Of a DNA stretch of 64,000 nt, positions 41,203 through 51,525 are shown piece by piece; the stretch's first letter is position 1, and the number at the start of each line of letters is the position of its first letter. The position numbers were made by a program, and so were the translations under genes. The notes under the pieces were generated by a model that did not search any database, was not told the DNA's origin, and was given only the letters and a program-made list of their open reading frames with translations. Source of the stretch: Microbacterium bovistercoris (GTDB lineage: Bacteria; Actinomycetota; Actinomycetes; Actinomycetales; Microbacteriaceae); the NCBI RefSeq assembly GCF_003387575.1, contig NZ_QUAB01000048.1, positions 286,318 through 350,317 on the forward strand, in the 5' to 3' direction.

Positions 41203-42090
41203 ATGTTCGACAGCCCGCTCTCGGCGTCGGCGTACGAGGTGCTCGGCGTCGCCCCCGACGCCTCCGACGACGACCTGCGCCGCGCGTTCCGGCTGCAGCT
41301 GCGTCGCACGCATCCCGACACCGGCGGCGACGCCGCCGTGTTCGTCCGCGTGCAGCGGGCCTGGGAGCTCGTCAGCACGCCGGAGACCCGCGCCGCCTAC
41401 GACCGTGGGCACGGTTTCGCAGGTGAATCGCAGTGGGGCGGATGGCGCGAGCCGGTGCGCACGGACACCCGCCCGCGCGCACGGTTCCACGGCGAGGCCG
41501 GAGGCTGGCTGCGCCGGCAGTACGTCGCGCAGGTGCGCGAGTTCGCGCCGGATGCCGCGGATCCCTACGATCCGGCGTTCGTGCGCACCGTTCCGGTCGA
41601 GTTGCGGATGCTGCTCGCCAACGCCCTCGCCGAGGAGGAGACCTCCCGCATCCTGGCCGACCTCGGCATGGGCTTCACGGTCTGGCACGATGTGGCGGCG
41701 CCGGACGCCGGCGACAAGATCGATCACGTCGTGCTCGGGCCGTCGGGCCTGTACGGCGTGATGTCGGCCGACCTCGGCACGGACGTGCGGTTCCGCAGCG
41801 GCGAGATCGCGGGACCCGATGCGCCGGTGGCTGATCTGCTCACCCGCATCCGGCTGATCTCGCGCGCAGCGCGGGTGCGGTTCAGCGCGGCGATCTTCGT
41901 CTTCCCCGACGATGATCTCGCCGAGGCGGCCGTACCGCTCGGGTCGGTACGGGGCCTGCCTGTGGTGGTGGTACGGCGCAGTGTGCTGCGCACGCTGCTG
42001 CGCACGGGCATCCAGGGCACGCGCGTGATCGGGGGCAACGAGCTGTTCGACGTGCGCACCCGGCTGCAGCAGACGGTGCGCCTGGCCTGA
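41203..42090 (+). CDS. J-domain protein with NERD-like C-terminal domain
   Basis: 295 residues. The first 65 form a J domain (ASAYEVLGVAPDASDDDLRR; HPD at 37-39) able to stimulate DnaK. After a linker, residues about 160-270 resemble the nuclease-related NERD fold: DKIDHVVLGPSGLYGVMSAD followed by a hydrophobic strand and a helix. The NERD lysine usually following is not obvious, so nuclease activity is doubtful. The combination suggests a chaperone adaptor acting on DNA- or membrane-associated clients; this is inference. Confidence 0.78.
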   Translation: MFDSPLSASAYEVLGVAPDASDDDLRRAFRLQLRRTHPDTGGDAAVFVRVQRAWELVSTPETRAAYDRGHGFAGESQWGGWREPVRTDTRPRARFHGEAGGWLRRQYVAQVREFAPDAADPYDPAFVRTVPVELRMLLANALAEEETSRILADLGMGFTVWHDVAAPDAGDKIDHVVLGPSGLYGVMSADLGTDVRFRSGEIAGPDAPVADLLTRIRLISRAARVRFSAAIFVFPDDDLAEAAVPLGSVRGLPVVVVRRSVLRTLLRTGIQGTRVIGGNELFDVRTRLQQTVRLA

Positions 42091-42093
42091 CGC

Positions 42094-42660
42094 TCAGCCC
42101 AGCGGCGGGGCGTCGAGCACGGTCGGCACGTACTCCAGCAGCTGGCTGCGGTTGTCGAAGGTGCGGGATTCGACGAGTTCGAGTCGCACATCGGGATAGC
42201 CGTCGAAGATGCGCTCGCTGCCCGTCGCGCCGGTGATCACCGGGAAGACGACGAGGCGGAAGCGGTCGGCGAGCCCCGCCACCAGCAGCGACCGGCACAG
42301 CGAGACGCTGCCGAGCGTGCGCAGCGGCCGCTCGGACTCCTCCTTCAGGCGCCGCACGAACTCCACGGCATCCGTGCGCACCAGGGTGGAGTTCTGCCAC
42401 CCGAGCGGCTCTGCGAGGCTCGACGAGAAGACGTACTTCTGCACGTCGTTCAGCACGTCGGTTCCCGGCTCGCCTCCCGCGGTGAGCTCCGACATGACGC
42501 GGTAGGTGTTCGCGCCCATCAGGACCGGATGGTCCTGCTCGGGCAGCTCCTCCAGCCAGCCGAGGTACTCGGGACCCTCGAGGCCCCACCAGCCCGGCCA
42601 GCCCTTCGCCGAGCCGTAGCCGTCGAGCGAGATGATGAAGTCGATCGTGAGTGGTTGCAT
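42094..42660 (-). CDS. Dihydrofolate reductase-fold protein (RibD C-terminal family)
   Basis: 188 residues of the RibD-C/YwjB family of NADPH-dependent reductases. FIISLDGYGSAKGWPGWWG is the N-terminal block, MGANTYRVMSEL the central one and GSVSLCRSLLVAGLADRFRL the nucleotide-binding one. Such proteins are seldom true folate enzymes. ATG at 42660 follows AGGGAG. A second protein of this family is at 48128. Confidence 0.88.
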   Translation of the reverse strand: MQPLTIDFIISLDGYGSAKGWPGWWGLEGPEYLGWLEELPEQDHPVLMGANTYRVMSELTAGGEPGTDVLNDVQKYVFSSSLAEPLGWQNSTLVRTDAVEFVRRLKEESERPLRTLGSVSLCRSLLVAGLADRFRLVVFPVITGATGSERIFDGYPDVRLELVESRTFDNRSQLLEYVPTVLDAPPLG

Positions 42661-42788
42661 CAGAGACTCCCTGCCCTTGTGCCCGAGCGTAGGCGCGCGA
42701 CCCGCGTCGCGGTACCCCGATCCGTGTGCGGCCCCGGGAGCGCGCAACATCGCTTCCACATGTCCGACCCCGGTGGTTGTATGGCCGA

Positions 42789-43565
42789 ATGAGCATCGCG
42801 ACCTCTGCAGACGGCACCTCCATCGAGTACTCCGCGACCGGCGACGGCCGCACCATCGTGATCGTGAACGGCGCGCTTTCGACGGCGGCGGATGCTGCGC
42901 CGCTTGCGCAGGCGCTGGCCGATGCGGGGTTCCGCGCCGTCACGTGGGATCGCCGCGCCCGCGGCGGCAGCGGCGATCGTCGCGGCTCGACGCCCGACGA
43001 TGAGGCATCCGACCTCGCCGCGGTGATCGAGGCGGTCGGCGGCGCCGATGCCGTGCTCGGGCACTCGTCCGGTGCCGTGCTGGCGCTCTTCGCCGCATCC
43101 CAGGGCGCGCCGACCGGGGCACTGTTCCTCTCCGAGCCGCCACTCGACTTCGACGGCTCCGGCGTGCAGCCGGCCGATCTCTCGGATCGACTGCAGTCGC
43201 TCGTCGACGCCGGGCAGCCGGGCGAGGCCGTCGAGGCGTTCCAGATCGAGGCGGTCGGCCTGCCGCGCGAGATGGTGGAGGCCGGGCGCACGAACGGCAT
43301 GCTCGCCGCGCTCACGCCCCTGGCGCAGTCGACCGTCTACGACACCCGTCTCGTGTGGCGGATGCGTCGGCCGAATGCCGATCTGCTCGCTGTCGACCGC
43401 CCGGTCACGGTGCTGCGCGGCGAGCAGACCTTCCCGTTCCTGATCACCGCCTCCGACTGGGCCGGGGCGCACATCCCCGGCGCCGAGCTGGTGGTCGTGC
43501 CGGAGTCGGTCATGCACCGCGCCGATCCTGCAGCGACGGCACGGGTGATCGCAGAGCGGATCTGA
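42789..43565 (+). CDS. Alpha/beta hydrolase
   Basis: 258-residue hydrolase of the small, cytoplasmic type. The nucleophile elbow is GHSSG (Ser93); GDGRTIVIVNGALS supplies the oxyanion strand and WDRRARGGSGDRRGS the usual loop. The catalytic histidine would be near the C-terminus (VMHRADPAATARVI). Substrate unknown. ATG at 42789; the upstream frame overlaps the divergent promoter. Confidence 0.88.
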   Translation: MSIATSADGTSIEYSATGDGRTIVIVNGALSTAADAAPLAQALADAGFRAVTWDRRARGGSGDRRGSTPDDEASDLAAVIEAVGGADAVLGHSSGAVLALFAASQGAPTGALFLSEPPLDFDGSGVQPADLSDRLQSLVDAGQPGEAVEAFQIEAVGLPREMVEAGRTNGMLAALTPLAQSTVYDTRLVWRMRRPNADLLAVDRPVTVLRGEQTFPFLITASDWAGAHIPGAELVVVPESVMHRADPAATARVIAERI

Positions 43566-43590
43566 CCGCCCACGGCGATACGGTGGCGCT

Positions 43591-44250
43591 GTGGATGCTT
43601 ACCCCGACCCGCTGCCCGATCGCCCTGCGCCCGACAATCCGCAGGGCAAGCTCGTGCTGCTGCGTCACGGCGAGACCGAGTGGTCCCGTGAGGGGCGGCA
43701 CACCGGTCTGACCGACGTTCCTCTCACCGCACGTGGCGAGGAGCTCGCCCGGCAGGCGGGCGAGCTCGTGCGGGGCTATGACTTCCGCCTGGTGCTGTCT
43801 TCGCCGCTTCAGCGCTCGCACCGCACCTCCGAACTCGCCGGGCTCGACGCCCAGATCGATCCGCTGCTCGTGGAGTGGGACTACGGCGGGTACGAGGGGC
43901 GGACCACGCAGGACATCCGCGCCGAGCTCGGCTACAACTGGACCGCGTTCTCACATGGTGTGATCCGCGGCAAGACCCCCGGAGAGACCGTCGAGGAGGT
44001 CGCGGCCCGCGCCTCACGGGTGCTCACCCGCGTGCTGCCGGTGATGGCGGAGGGCGATGTCGCGCTGATCGCCCACGGCCACTTCCTGCGCATCCTCACC
44101 GCGGTGTTCCTGCGGCAGGCTCCACGGTTCGGCGGGGCGATCTCGCTCGATGCCGGCTCGGTGTCGGTGCTCGGCTTCTACCGCGAGCAGCCGGCGATCC
44201 TGGCCTGGAACCACGGGCCGCAACTGCCGCTGCATCCATCCGAGTCCTGA
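43591..44250 (+). CDS. Histidine phosphatase family protein
   Basis: 219 residues. The catalytic core LLRHGETEW (Arg25-His26-Gly27) and SSPLQRSHRT are present, with a second histidine in IAHGHFLRIL near residue 154. It is a phosphoglycerate-mutase-like phosphatase that hydrolyses a small phosphate ester. GTG at 43591 gives the natural N-terminus, and it follows the hydrolase gene by 25 bases, so the two may be co-transcribed. Confidence 0.9.
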   Translation: MDAYPDPLPDRPAPDNPQGKLVLLRHGETEWSREGRHTGLTDVPLTARGEELARQAGELVRGYDFRLVLSSPLQRSHRTSELAGLDAQIDPLLVEWDYGGYEGRTTQDIRAELGYNWTAFSHGVIRGKTPGETVEEVAARASRVLTRVLPVMAEGDVALIAHGHFLRILTAVFLRQAPRFGGAISLDAGSVSVLGFYREQPAILAWNHGPQLPLHPSES

Positions 44251-44377
44251 CCAGCCGACGCCGCGACTCGAATCGGCCCCAGACCCGCATCACGTGCTCC
44301 AGCTGTGCGAGCCGGGGCCTCCGTCGAACCGACGACCTCGATGAAGGCATGCACGGTTGTCCGAAGGATGCGGCACG

Positions 44378-45172
44378 ATGGGCGGTATGGCCGATGGATA
44401 CGACCCGGGATTCCTCACGGCGGCGCTGCCACTGCCGGATCCGTCACAGGATGTGCGCACACTGCCCTACCCGCGGGTGACGGTGCTGCTCGATCCGGCA
44501 CGGCGCCTGGCCGCCGTCGCAGCGGTGAACATCGACGGGCGAACGCTGCGTGATCTGCCCCGAGCAGGCGAGTGGTATCTCGACCCGCGGATCCCCGAGT
44601 CCGAGCAGACCGGCCCCGAGGTGTATGCCCGCAACGATCTGGATCGCGGGCACCTCGTGCGTCGGCGCGACCCGGGCTGGGGCGAACCGGATGACGCGCG
44701 CGCGGCCATGGCCGCGACCTTCGCGTATCCGAACGCGGCGCCGCAGGCGGCGGACTTCAACCAGTCGAAGGAGCTGTGGCTCGGTCTCGAGGATCACGTC
44801 CTCGCCTACGCCGAGGCGACGGATCAGCGTCTCTCGGTCTTCACCGGACCGGTTCTCGCCGATGACGATCCGCCGTATCGCGGCATCCGTGTCCCGTTGC
44901 GGTTCTGGAAGGTCGCCGCGTGGAGCACGGGTGCCGGACTCGCATGCGCGGCGTTCGTGCTCGACCAGTCTGCGCTCGTCGACACGAGCGACGAACGCCT
45001 CACGGCGCCGCCACTCGGTGCGTTCCACACGTTCCAGGTGCCGGTGTCGGCCGTCGCGGACATGACCGATATCGACTTCGGCTCGCTCGTCGAGGCGGAC
45101 GTGCTCAGCGGACGGGCCGCGCGCGGTGAGACATGGCCGGAGCTGAGGGATGCCGGCGACATCGTGCTGTGA
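44378..45172 (+). CDS. DNA/RNA non-specific endonuclease (NUC1, DRGH motif)
   Basis: 264 residues of the beta-beta-alpha-metal endonuclease family. DRGHLVRRRD (Asp89-Arg90-Gly91-His92) is the catalytic motif; FNQSKELWLGLEDH supplies the metal-binding asparagine. No signal peptide or membrane segment is seen, and no immunity gene follows, which is odd for a nuclease of this type. ATG at 44378 has AAGGAT at suitable distance; ATG 44387 is an alternative. Export without a signal, or a cytoplasmic DNA-degrading role, are both possible. Confidence 0.85.
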   Translation: MGGMADGYDPGFLTAALPLPDPSQDVRTLPYPRVTVLLDPARRLAAVAAVNIDGRTLRDLPRAGEWYLDPRIPESEQTGPEVYARNDLDRGHLVRRRDPGWGEPDDARAAMAATFAYPNAAPQAADFNQSKELWLGLEDHVLAYAEATDQRLSVFTGPVLADDDPPYRGIRVPLRFWKVAAWSTGAGLACAAFVLDQSALVDTSDERLTAPPLGAFHTFQVPVSAVADMTDIDFGSLVEADVLSGRAARGETWPELRDAGDIVL

Positions 45173-45196
45173 GCGGCGATGTCCGCCCCACAGCCC

Positions 45197-46765
45197 TCAC
45201 TCGGTCACATGCGGGGGCGCGAGTCGAAGGGCATCCCGATCGAGCCGTGCCTGCACGATGCGCAGTGCGGTGTCACTGATCCTGCGTTCGTCGCGCAACC
45301 GGACGAGGACGCCGCGCTTGTGCTCGAGCACCGCGAGTTCGAGCGCCGCGTAGTCCTCGTCGGCCGCCCAGAGATCGGGGCCGTCGAGGTCGGTCGCAGC
45401 TCCTAACCGCGCGAGCCGCTCCTGATACTCACTCACGATCCTGTCCCTGACTCCGACCGGCACTCCGGCCTGCTCGGCCAGCGCGGGCAGCACCTCCAGC
45501 GCGGCGACCGTGGTCTCGCGCTGTGCTGTGGTGATCTCGCCAGCGACGGACGTGTCGCGCCCGAATCCGGCCCAGCGCATCACCCCCGGCAGCAGCGCCC
45601 CCTGCACCACGAGCGTGAGGATGACGACACCGGTCGCGACGAAGATGATCTCGTCGCGCGGCCCCACGCCCACCGGGACGGCGAGGGCGACCGCGAGAGA
45701 CACCGCGCCGCGGAATCCCGCGATCGTCGACACTGCGCGTGCGCGGTGAGTCATGCGCCGCTCACGCTGCGACGGCCGTCGATCGAGAAGACGCAGGCAC
45801 CACGCCATGAGCACCTGGAAGACGAACCGGATGGCGAGGATCGCCAGCCACACCAGCACGCAGAGCAGCAGGAGCCCGGGGATCGACCCCGCAGGGACGC
45901 TGCGCAGAGCGGACTGCGCCTCGATGCCGATGAGCACGAACAGCGCGCCGTTCAGCACGCTCGTGACCAGCGCGCCGACCAGGTGCAGTTGCCTGCGTGA
46001 CAACGCGCTCCCGGTGCGCGGACCGCTCTGGCTGAGCAGAAGCCCGGCGACGACGACCGCTATCACCCCGGACGAGTGCACGTGCTCGGCGATGAGGAAG
46101 GCGATGAACGGAACGAGGAAGAGCGCGATGGTGTGGAGGGTCGCATCGTGGACGTGGCGCACCGCGCGGGACGCGACGTAGCCGCAGGCCAGGCCGATCA
46201 CCACACCGCCGGCATACGCGACCACGAACATCTCCGAGACCTTCCATCCGGAGACGACGGACGGCTCGACGGCGACGGCCGTGGCCAGGCCGAACAGCAC
46301 GAGCGCCGTTCCGTCGTTGACCAGGCTCTCCGCCCGAAGCACGGTCATGTTCCGGTGCGGAAGGGACCGCGCGAGGGCGCCGACAGCAGTGGCATCCGTC
46401 GGCGCGAGTGACGCCCCGAGGATGACCGCGGCGAGGATGCCCCAACCGAGCAGCACACTGGTCGCCGCGACGCCGGCAGCGGTGACGATGACCAGGGGGA
46501 TGCTGAGCAGGAGGATCACCCGCATGTCCCGGCGCACCTCCCGGAGGGAGGTCGTGAGGGCCTCCCAGAACAGGAGGGCCGGCAGGAAGAGCACGAGCAC
46601 GACCTCCGGCGGCAGATGGATCTCCCTCACCGCCGGAAGGAAGCCGGCGAGCAGGCCGAACAGGAGCTGCATCAGCGGTGCCGGCATCCGCAGTTTCGGT
46701 GCGAACCACGAGGCGGTCACGAGGAGCGTCCCGACGATCACGACGACGGCGAGCGGTTCGATCAT
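45197..46765 (-). CDS. Na+/H+ antiporter, CPA1 family
   Basis: 522 residues with about 12 helices and a cytoplasmic C-terminal domain of about 120 residues. SLAPTDATAVGAL and ESLVNDGTALVLF carry the ion-binding acids of the CPA1 (NhaP-like) family. It probably exchanges sodium or potassium for protons at the cell membrane. It overlaps the upstream GNAT gene by ATGA. The soluble tail (ALEVLPALAEQAGVP to LDRDALRLAP) is a helical regulatory region typical of the family. Confidence 0.92.
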   Translation of the reverse strand: MIEPLAVVVIVGTLLVTASWFAPKLRMPAPLMQLLFGLLAGFLPAVREIHLPPEVVLVLFLPALLFWEALTTSLREVRRDMRVILLLSIPLVIVTAAGVAATSVLLGWGILAAVILGASLAPTDATAVGALARSLPHRNMTVLRAESLVNDGTALVLFGLATAVAVEPSVVSGWKVSEMFVVAYAGGVVIGLACGYVASRAVRHVHDATLHTIALFLVPFIAFLIAEHVHSSGVIAVVVAGLLLSQSGPRTGSALSRRQLHLVGALVTSVLNGALFVLIGIEAQSALRSVPAGSIPGLLLLCVLVWLAILAIRFVFQVLMAWCLRLLDRRPSQRERRMTHRARAVSTIAGFRGAVSLAVALAVPVGVGPRDEIIFVATGVVILTLVVQGALLPGVMRWAGFGRDTSVAGEITTAQRETTVAALEVLPALAEQAGVPVGVRDRIVSEYQERLARLGAATDLDGPDLWAADEDYAALELAVLEHKRGVLVRLRDERRISDTALRIVQARLDRDALRLAPPHVTE

Positions 46766-47319
46766 CCGCCGCTCCCGTGTTGCTCGATCACGCGGAGCAG
46801 AACTGATCGCCCGTCCTGTTCCCTGACGACCCGGAATCCCTCGCTCAGCAGCAGGACGTGTGCCGTGCTCTGACTGTCCACGGCGAGGCTGAGCCGCGTG
46901 TGCCGCGCCACACGAGTCCTGTCGATCATCATCCGGGTGAGGGCGCGCCCGATTCCCCGGCCTCGCCACGCTGCCCTCGTGCCGAGCTTCATCTCGGGCA
47001 CTCCGGCGGCGATGAAGGCGTCGCCCGGTTCATAGGGCGTGAACACCCGTGCCCAGGCGGCTCCGGCCACTGCGCCCGACGGATCGACCGCCACGACGCC
47101 GTAGTCTCCGGCACGTGTCCAGCCGACCAGGTAGCGGGACAGCCCGGAGCCGCCTGCGGGCAGCACCCGGTGCGCGGTCTGCATGCCTGTGGTGTCGCTG
47201 TCGGCCAGCACTCTCGCCAGGCCGCGCGAGTCCGATGCCGTGGCATTGCGGAGCAGGACGCCTCCGACAACGGCGGGAACGTCCAGGTCGCGTTCTGCGG
47301 ATTCCTGGCTTGTCGCCAT
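46762..47319 (-). CDS. GNAT acetyltransferase
   Basis: 185-residue acyl-CoA-dependent N-acetyltransferase. The acetyl-CoA loop is RAAWRGRGIGRALTRMMID (matching Q/RxxGxG/A) and LSLAVDSQSTAHVLLLSEGF is the following strand and helix. Upstream of and coupled to the CPA1 antiporter; a functional link is not obvious. Confidence 0.87.
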   Translation of the reverse strand: MATSQESAERDLDVPAVVGGVLLRNATASDSRGLARVLADSDTTGMQTAHRVLPAGGSGLSRYLVGWTRAGDYGVVAVDPSGAVAGAAWARVFTPYEPGDAFIAAGVPEMKLGTRAAWRGRGIGRALTRMMIDRTRVARHTRLSLAVDSQSTAHVLLLSEGFRVVREQDGRSVLLRVIEQHGSGG

Positions 47320-47402
47320 CCCGACCTCCTCACGCCCCAGTGAAGCCTCCGATTGTTGCGAAGGCGTTTCCGTGGTGGAACGGTTCGGGGTCGCGCCGGA
47401 TC

Positions 47403-48128
47403 TCAGGTCGGGGCAGGAAGAGGCGCACTGCTCCGCCGCCCGATCCAGATGACCAGCGTCGAGAAGAGCGTGTACTCCTCCTCGCCCCGGTGCTCGACCA
47501 CCGATGCCGGCCGGGTTCCGCTGCGGACCGCCTCGAAACCGGCGAACGAGGTCGCGAGCAGTTGCTCGGCCTCCAGGACGGTGATCCCGCTCTCCAGCAG
47601 CGCGGGCCGTCGGGTCCCTGTCTGATCGACCTCGTACCGATCGGCGATGATGCCGAGCGCGACCACGCCGCCGGGGCGCACCGCCGCCGCGATCTTGGCG
47701 AACAGCTTGCGGATCTCCGCGGCATCCGGCAGGTGCTCGATGGCCGAGAAGGCGAAGACCAGATCGGCGCCGTCGGCGAACTCGAGGTCGGCGAGATCCG
47801 TCTGCTGGGCCAGCACCCGTGTCGAGCCGGATGCGGGGATCGCCTCGAGCCGTCGCACCGCCGAGGCGAGCAGATCGACCGCGTGGACGACCGATCCGTC
47901 CGGCAGCGCCTCGATCATCGGCACCGTGTGACGCCCGACGCCCGCCCCCAGGTCGTAGGCGACCACCGGTCGATCGTCGGGCATCAGGGCGAGGGCTTCG
48001 AAGATCAACGGATGAGGTCGCGCCAGCCAGCTCCCGGCGTCGCCCAGCGAGGTGCTCGCGTAGAGGGCCTCGTGGTACCGGACGGTCTCGCGACGCGCGC
48101 GCTCGAAGCCCTCCTCACCCTTCACCAT
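47403..48128 (-). CDS. Class I SAM-dependent methyltransferase
   Basis: 241 residues. VVAYDLGAGVGRHTVPMIEA is SAM motif I, VHAVDLLASAV the acidic strand, and DLVFAFSAIEHLPD motif IV. The substrate is unknown. It shares a base with the stop of the DHFR-fold gene upstream (TGATG), so the two form an operon. Confidence 0.88.
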   Translation of the reverse strand: MVKGEEGFERARRETVRYHEALYASTSLGDAGSWLARPHPLIFEALALMPDDRPVVAYDLGAGVGRHTVPMIEALPDGSVVHAVDLLASAVRRLEAIPASGSTRVLAQQTDLADLEFADGADLVFAFSAIEHLPDAAEIRKLFAKIAAAVRPGGVVALGIIADRYEVDQTGTRRPALLESGITVLEAEQLLATSFAGFEAVRSGTRPASVVEHRGEEEYTLFSTLVIWIGRRSSAPLPAPT

Positions 48129-48703
48129 CAGCGCTGCACGTCGTAGACGAGCTTGACCACCCCGTTGTCGTAGACGTCGGATTCGCGCAGCTTCAGGTTC
48201 CGACGGCCCGCCTCATCCGCACGGAAGACGCTCTTCCCGCCGCCCAGCAGGAAGGGGAACATGAGCAGGTTGTAGCGGTCGATGAGGCCGGCTTCGCCGA
48301 GGCGGGTGGCGAGTTCGGCACTGCCGTGGATGAAGATCCCGCCGTCGGTCGTCTCCTTGAGACGCGCGACGTCCTCGGTGCTGCGCAGGATGTGCTGCGG
48401 CCCCCACCCGTCGACGAGGTCGTCCTCGCTGATCGTGGTCGAGACCACGTACTTCGGCAGGTCGCGATAGTCGGCGTGGTCCTCGGATCCCGGCCAGAAG
48501 GCCGAGAAGGCGTCATAGCTGCGACGTCCGAACAGCAGTGCGGTGGTGTCGGCGAGCTCCTCGCCCTTCAGAGCGAAGGCCTCGGGCAGGAAGGGGGTGT
48601 CGAACACCCAGCCGCCGCCCGGATGCCCCTCGACGGTGCCCCCGGGCGAGTCGACGATGCCGTCGACGGTGATGAATCCGGTGTAGACGAGTTCGCTGGT
48701 CAT
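48128..48703 (-). CDS. Dihydrofolate reductase-fold protein (RibD C-terminal family)
   Basis: 191 residues of the YyaP/YwjB type. TGFITVDGIVDSPGG, LLFGRRSYDAFSAFWPG and IFIHGSAELATRLGEAGLID are the family blocks. Paralogous in family to 42094-42660 but not close. First gene of a two-gene operon with a methyltransferase. Confidence 0.88.
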   Translation of the reverse strand: MTSELVYTGFITVDGIVDSPGGTVEGHPGGGWVFDTPFLPEAFALKGEELADTTALLFGRRSYDAFSAFWPGSEDHADYRDLPKYVVSTTISEDDLVDGWGPQHILRSTEDVARLKETTDGGIFIHGSAELATRLGEAGLIDRYNLLMFPFLLGGGKSVFRADEAGRRNLKLRESDVYDNGVVKLVYDVQR

Positions 48704-48878
48704 GATGCTCCCTGTACTTGCGGCGGCTGAGGTGCCACCTTACTCAGACGTCGAACCACGCCGCGCCGGATCGACACGGCGTCTAAAAAAGATGCGGCGA
48801 CGATGTAGAGAATGCTGTTCCTGTTCCGTCTCCCCTGTGAAGCGGCCAGAATGGGGCCGCACCGAACAGGAGGTCATC

Positions 48879-49282
48879 ATGGCCAAGTATCTGATGCTCA
48901 AGCACTACCGCGGCGGACGCCCGTCGACGAACGCGGTCCCGATGGACCAGCTCACGCCAGAGGAGTGGACCGCGCACATCCAGCACATGCACGACATGGA
49001 GGAGCGGCTCATCGCGTCCGGTGAACTCGTCTCCGCGGAGGGCCTCTCGATGGCGGGTTCGTGGGTTCGGTACGACGGCGAGGGGCGGCCGCCTGTCGTC
49101 GACGGTCCGTTCGCCGAGACGAAGGACCTCATCGCCGGCTGGATGCTCGTCGAGGTCGACTCGTACGAGCGGGCGCTCGAGATCGCATCCGAGCTGTCCG
49201 CGGCGCCGTGGGCCGGAGGCGAACCGCTCGGCGAATGGCTGGAGCTGCGCGAGGTGATGAGCGCGCCGCCGGTCGACGCTGC

Positions 49283-49286
<4 letters not shown>
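48879..49286 (+). CDS. YCII/DGPF-domain protein
   Basis: 135 residues of the YCII-related family with the hallmark DGPF (Asp75-Phe78) in VVDGPFAETKDLIAGWML. Ribosome site AGGAGG precedes ATG 48879. It overlaps the ECF sigma gene by GTGA; such DGPF-ECF pairs define the ECF42 group, where the DGPF protein is the usual target or partner. Confidence 0.92.
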
Positions 49287-50443
<1,157 letters not shown>

Positions 50444-50489
50444 AGCGGCTTGGCTGCGCCGGCCGGCGCCGTGCAGCAAGGGCGACGAC

Positions 50490-51404
50490 TCAGCCTATCC
50501 CTGGCGTCGATCCGGCGCGCTCGAGGTCGAGGGCCGCCCGGACGAACGCCTCGACCCGCGACGTCGCGGCGCTGCGGCGCCAGATCGGCCCCCAGCGCAG
50601 GTACGGGCCATCGTGGATCGGGACGTATGCGACATCGGGCCGGGCGTAGTACTGGACGCCGGTGGCACCGCACGGGAAGACCCCCTTGCCTGCGCCGACA
50701 AGGCTCAGCACCTCTTGGAAGGTGTCCGCTGTCGGACCGACCGGCACATCCGTGCCCGAGGGTGTGGTGCTCAGATGCCTGGCGGCTCGGAGGTAGTCGG
50801 GAATGCTCGCCGGAACCTGGATGACGCGCTCCCTCGCCAGGTCTTCTATGGAGACGGACCCGCGTCGCGCGAACGGATGCCCGGCCGGCACCGCGAGCAC
50901 CGTCGGCTCGTCGAGCAGTACCGGCCCTTGCACGAACTCGTCGTCGGCGATCGGGAAGCAGATCAGCATGACGTCGAGCTCCCCGTCGCGCAACGGCTCG
51001 AGGGCGGTGCCGATCTGCACCTCGCGGACGTGGATCTCGCAGTCGGGGTGGCGCTCGGCGAACCGTTCGGCCGCCGCGTGCGCGATACGGCCCGTGGCCG
51101 CGGTGAGGAATCCGACGGTGAGCGTGCCGGTGATACCGCGAGCCGCTGCGACGACGGTCGCGAAGGTCGACTGGATCTGCGCGTACGCGGGCGCGAGTCC
51201 GTCGCGGAGCTGGACGCCGAGAGGTGTCAGCCGCACCTGCCGCGTCGACCGCTCGAACAGCGGCACGCCGATGCGTCGCTCGAGCTTCTGGATCGTCTGC
51301 GTCACGTGGGCGCGGGAGACGAGCAAGCGGTCCGCGGTACGGCCGAAGTGGAGTTCCTGGGCGAGGGCCAGGAAGGTCTCTATCTCGCTGCGCTCCGGTC
51401 CCAT
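50490..51404 (-). CDS. LysR-family transcriptional regulator
   Basis: 304 residues: N-terminal winged HTH (IETFLALAQELHFGRTADRL, SRAHVTQTIQKLERRIGVPL) and a C-terminal two-lobed inducer domain from about residue 90. The ATG at 51404 follows GGGTGG. Divergent from an SDR/aldo-keto reductase pair, which it probably activates; a T-N11-A type site lies between them. Confidence 0.92.
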   Translation of the reverse strand: MGPERSEIETFLALAQELHFGRTADRLLVSRAHVTQTIQKLERRIGVPLFERSTRQVRLTPLGVQLRDGLAPAYAQIQSTFATVVAAARGITGTLTVGFLTAATGRIAHAAAERFAERHPDCEIHVREVQIGTALEPLRDGELDVMLICFPIADDEFVQGPVLLDEPTVLAVPAGHPFARRGSVSIEDLARERVIQVPASIPDYLRAARHLSTTPSGTDVPVGPTADTFQEVLSLVGAGKGVFPCGATGVQYYARPDVAYVPIHDGPYLRWGPIWRRSAATSRVEAFVRAALDLERAGSTPGIG

Positions 51405-51418
51405 CGCCACCCTTTGAT

Positions 51419-51437
51419 CGTTCACAACCGCTGAACG
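51419..51437. promoter_or_regulatory. LysR-type binding site
   Basis: CGTTCA-N7-TGAACG is a perfect interrupted palindrome that contains the T-N11-A pattern of LysR boxes. It lies 15 bases before the LysR start and about 90 bases before the SDR gene, as expected for autoregulation plus activation. Confidence 0.65.
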
Positions 51438-51525
51438 ACTATTGCAGCATCGGGCGTTTTTCCGGAATCCGCCGATTGCGAGAGTCGAAGGGATCGAATA
51501 TCCCCACCCTGGAGGAACCAAACGC

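Noticed and set aside
44251..44377. Possible small gene between phosphatase and nuclease
   Set aside because: No frame has both a ribosome site and a sensible protein; treated as intergenic.
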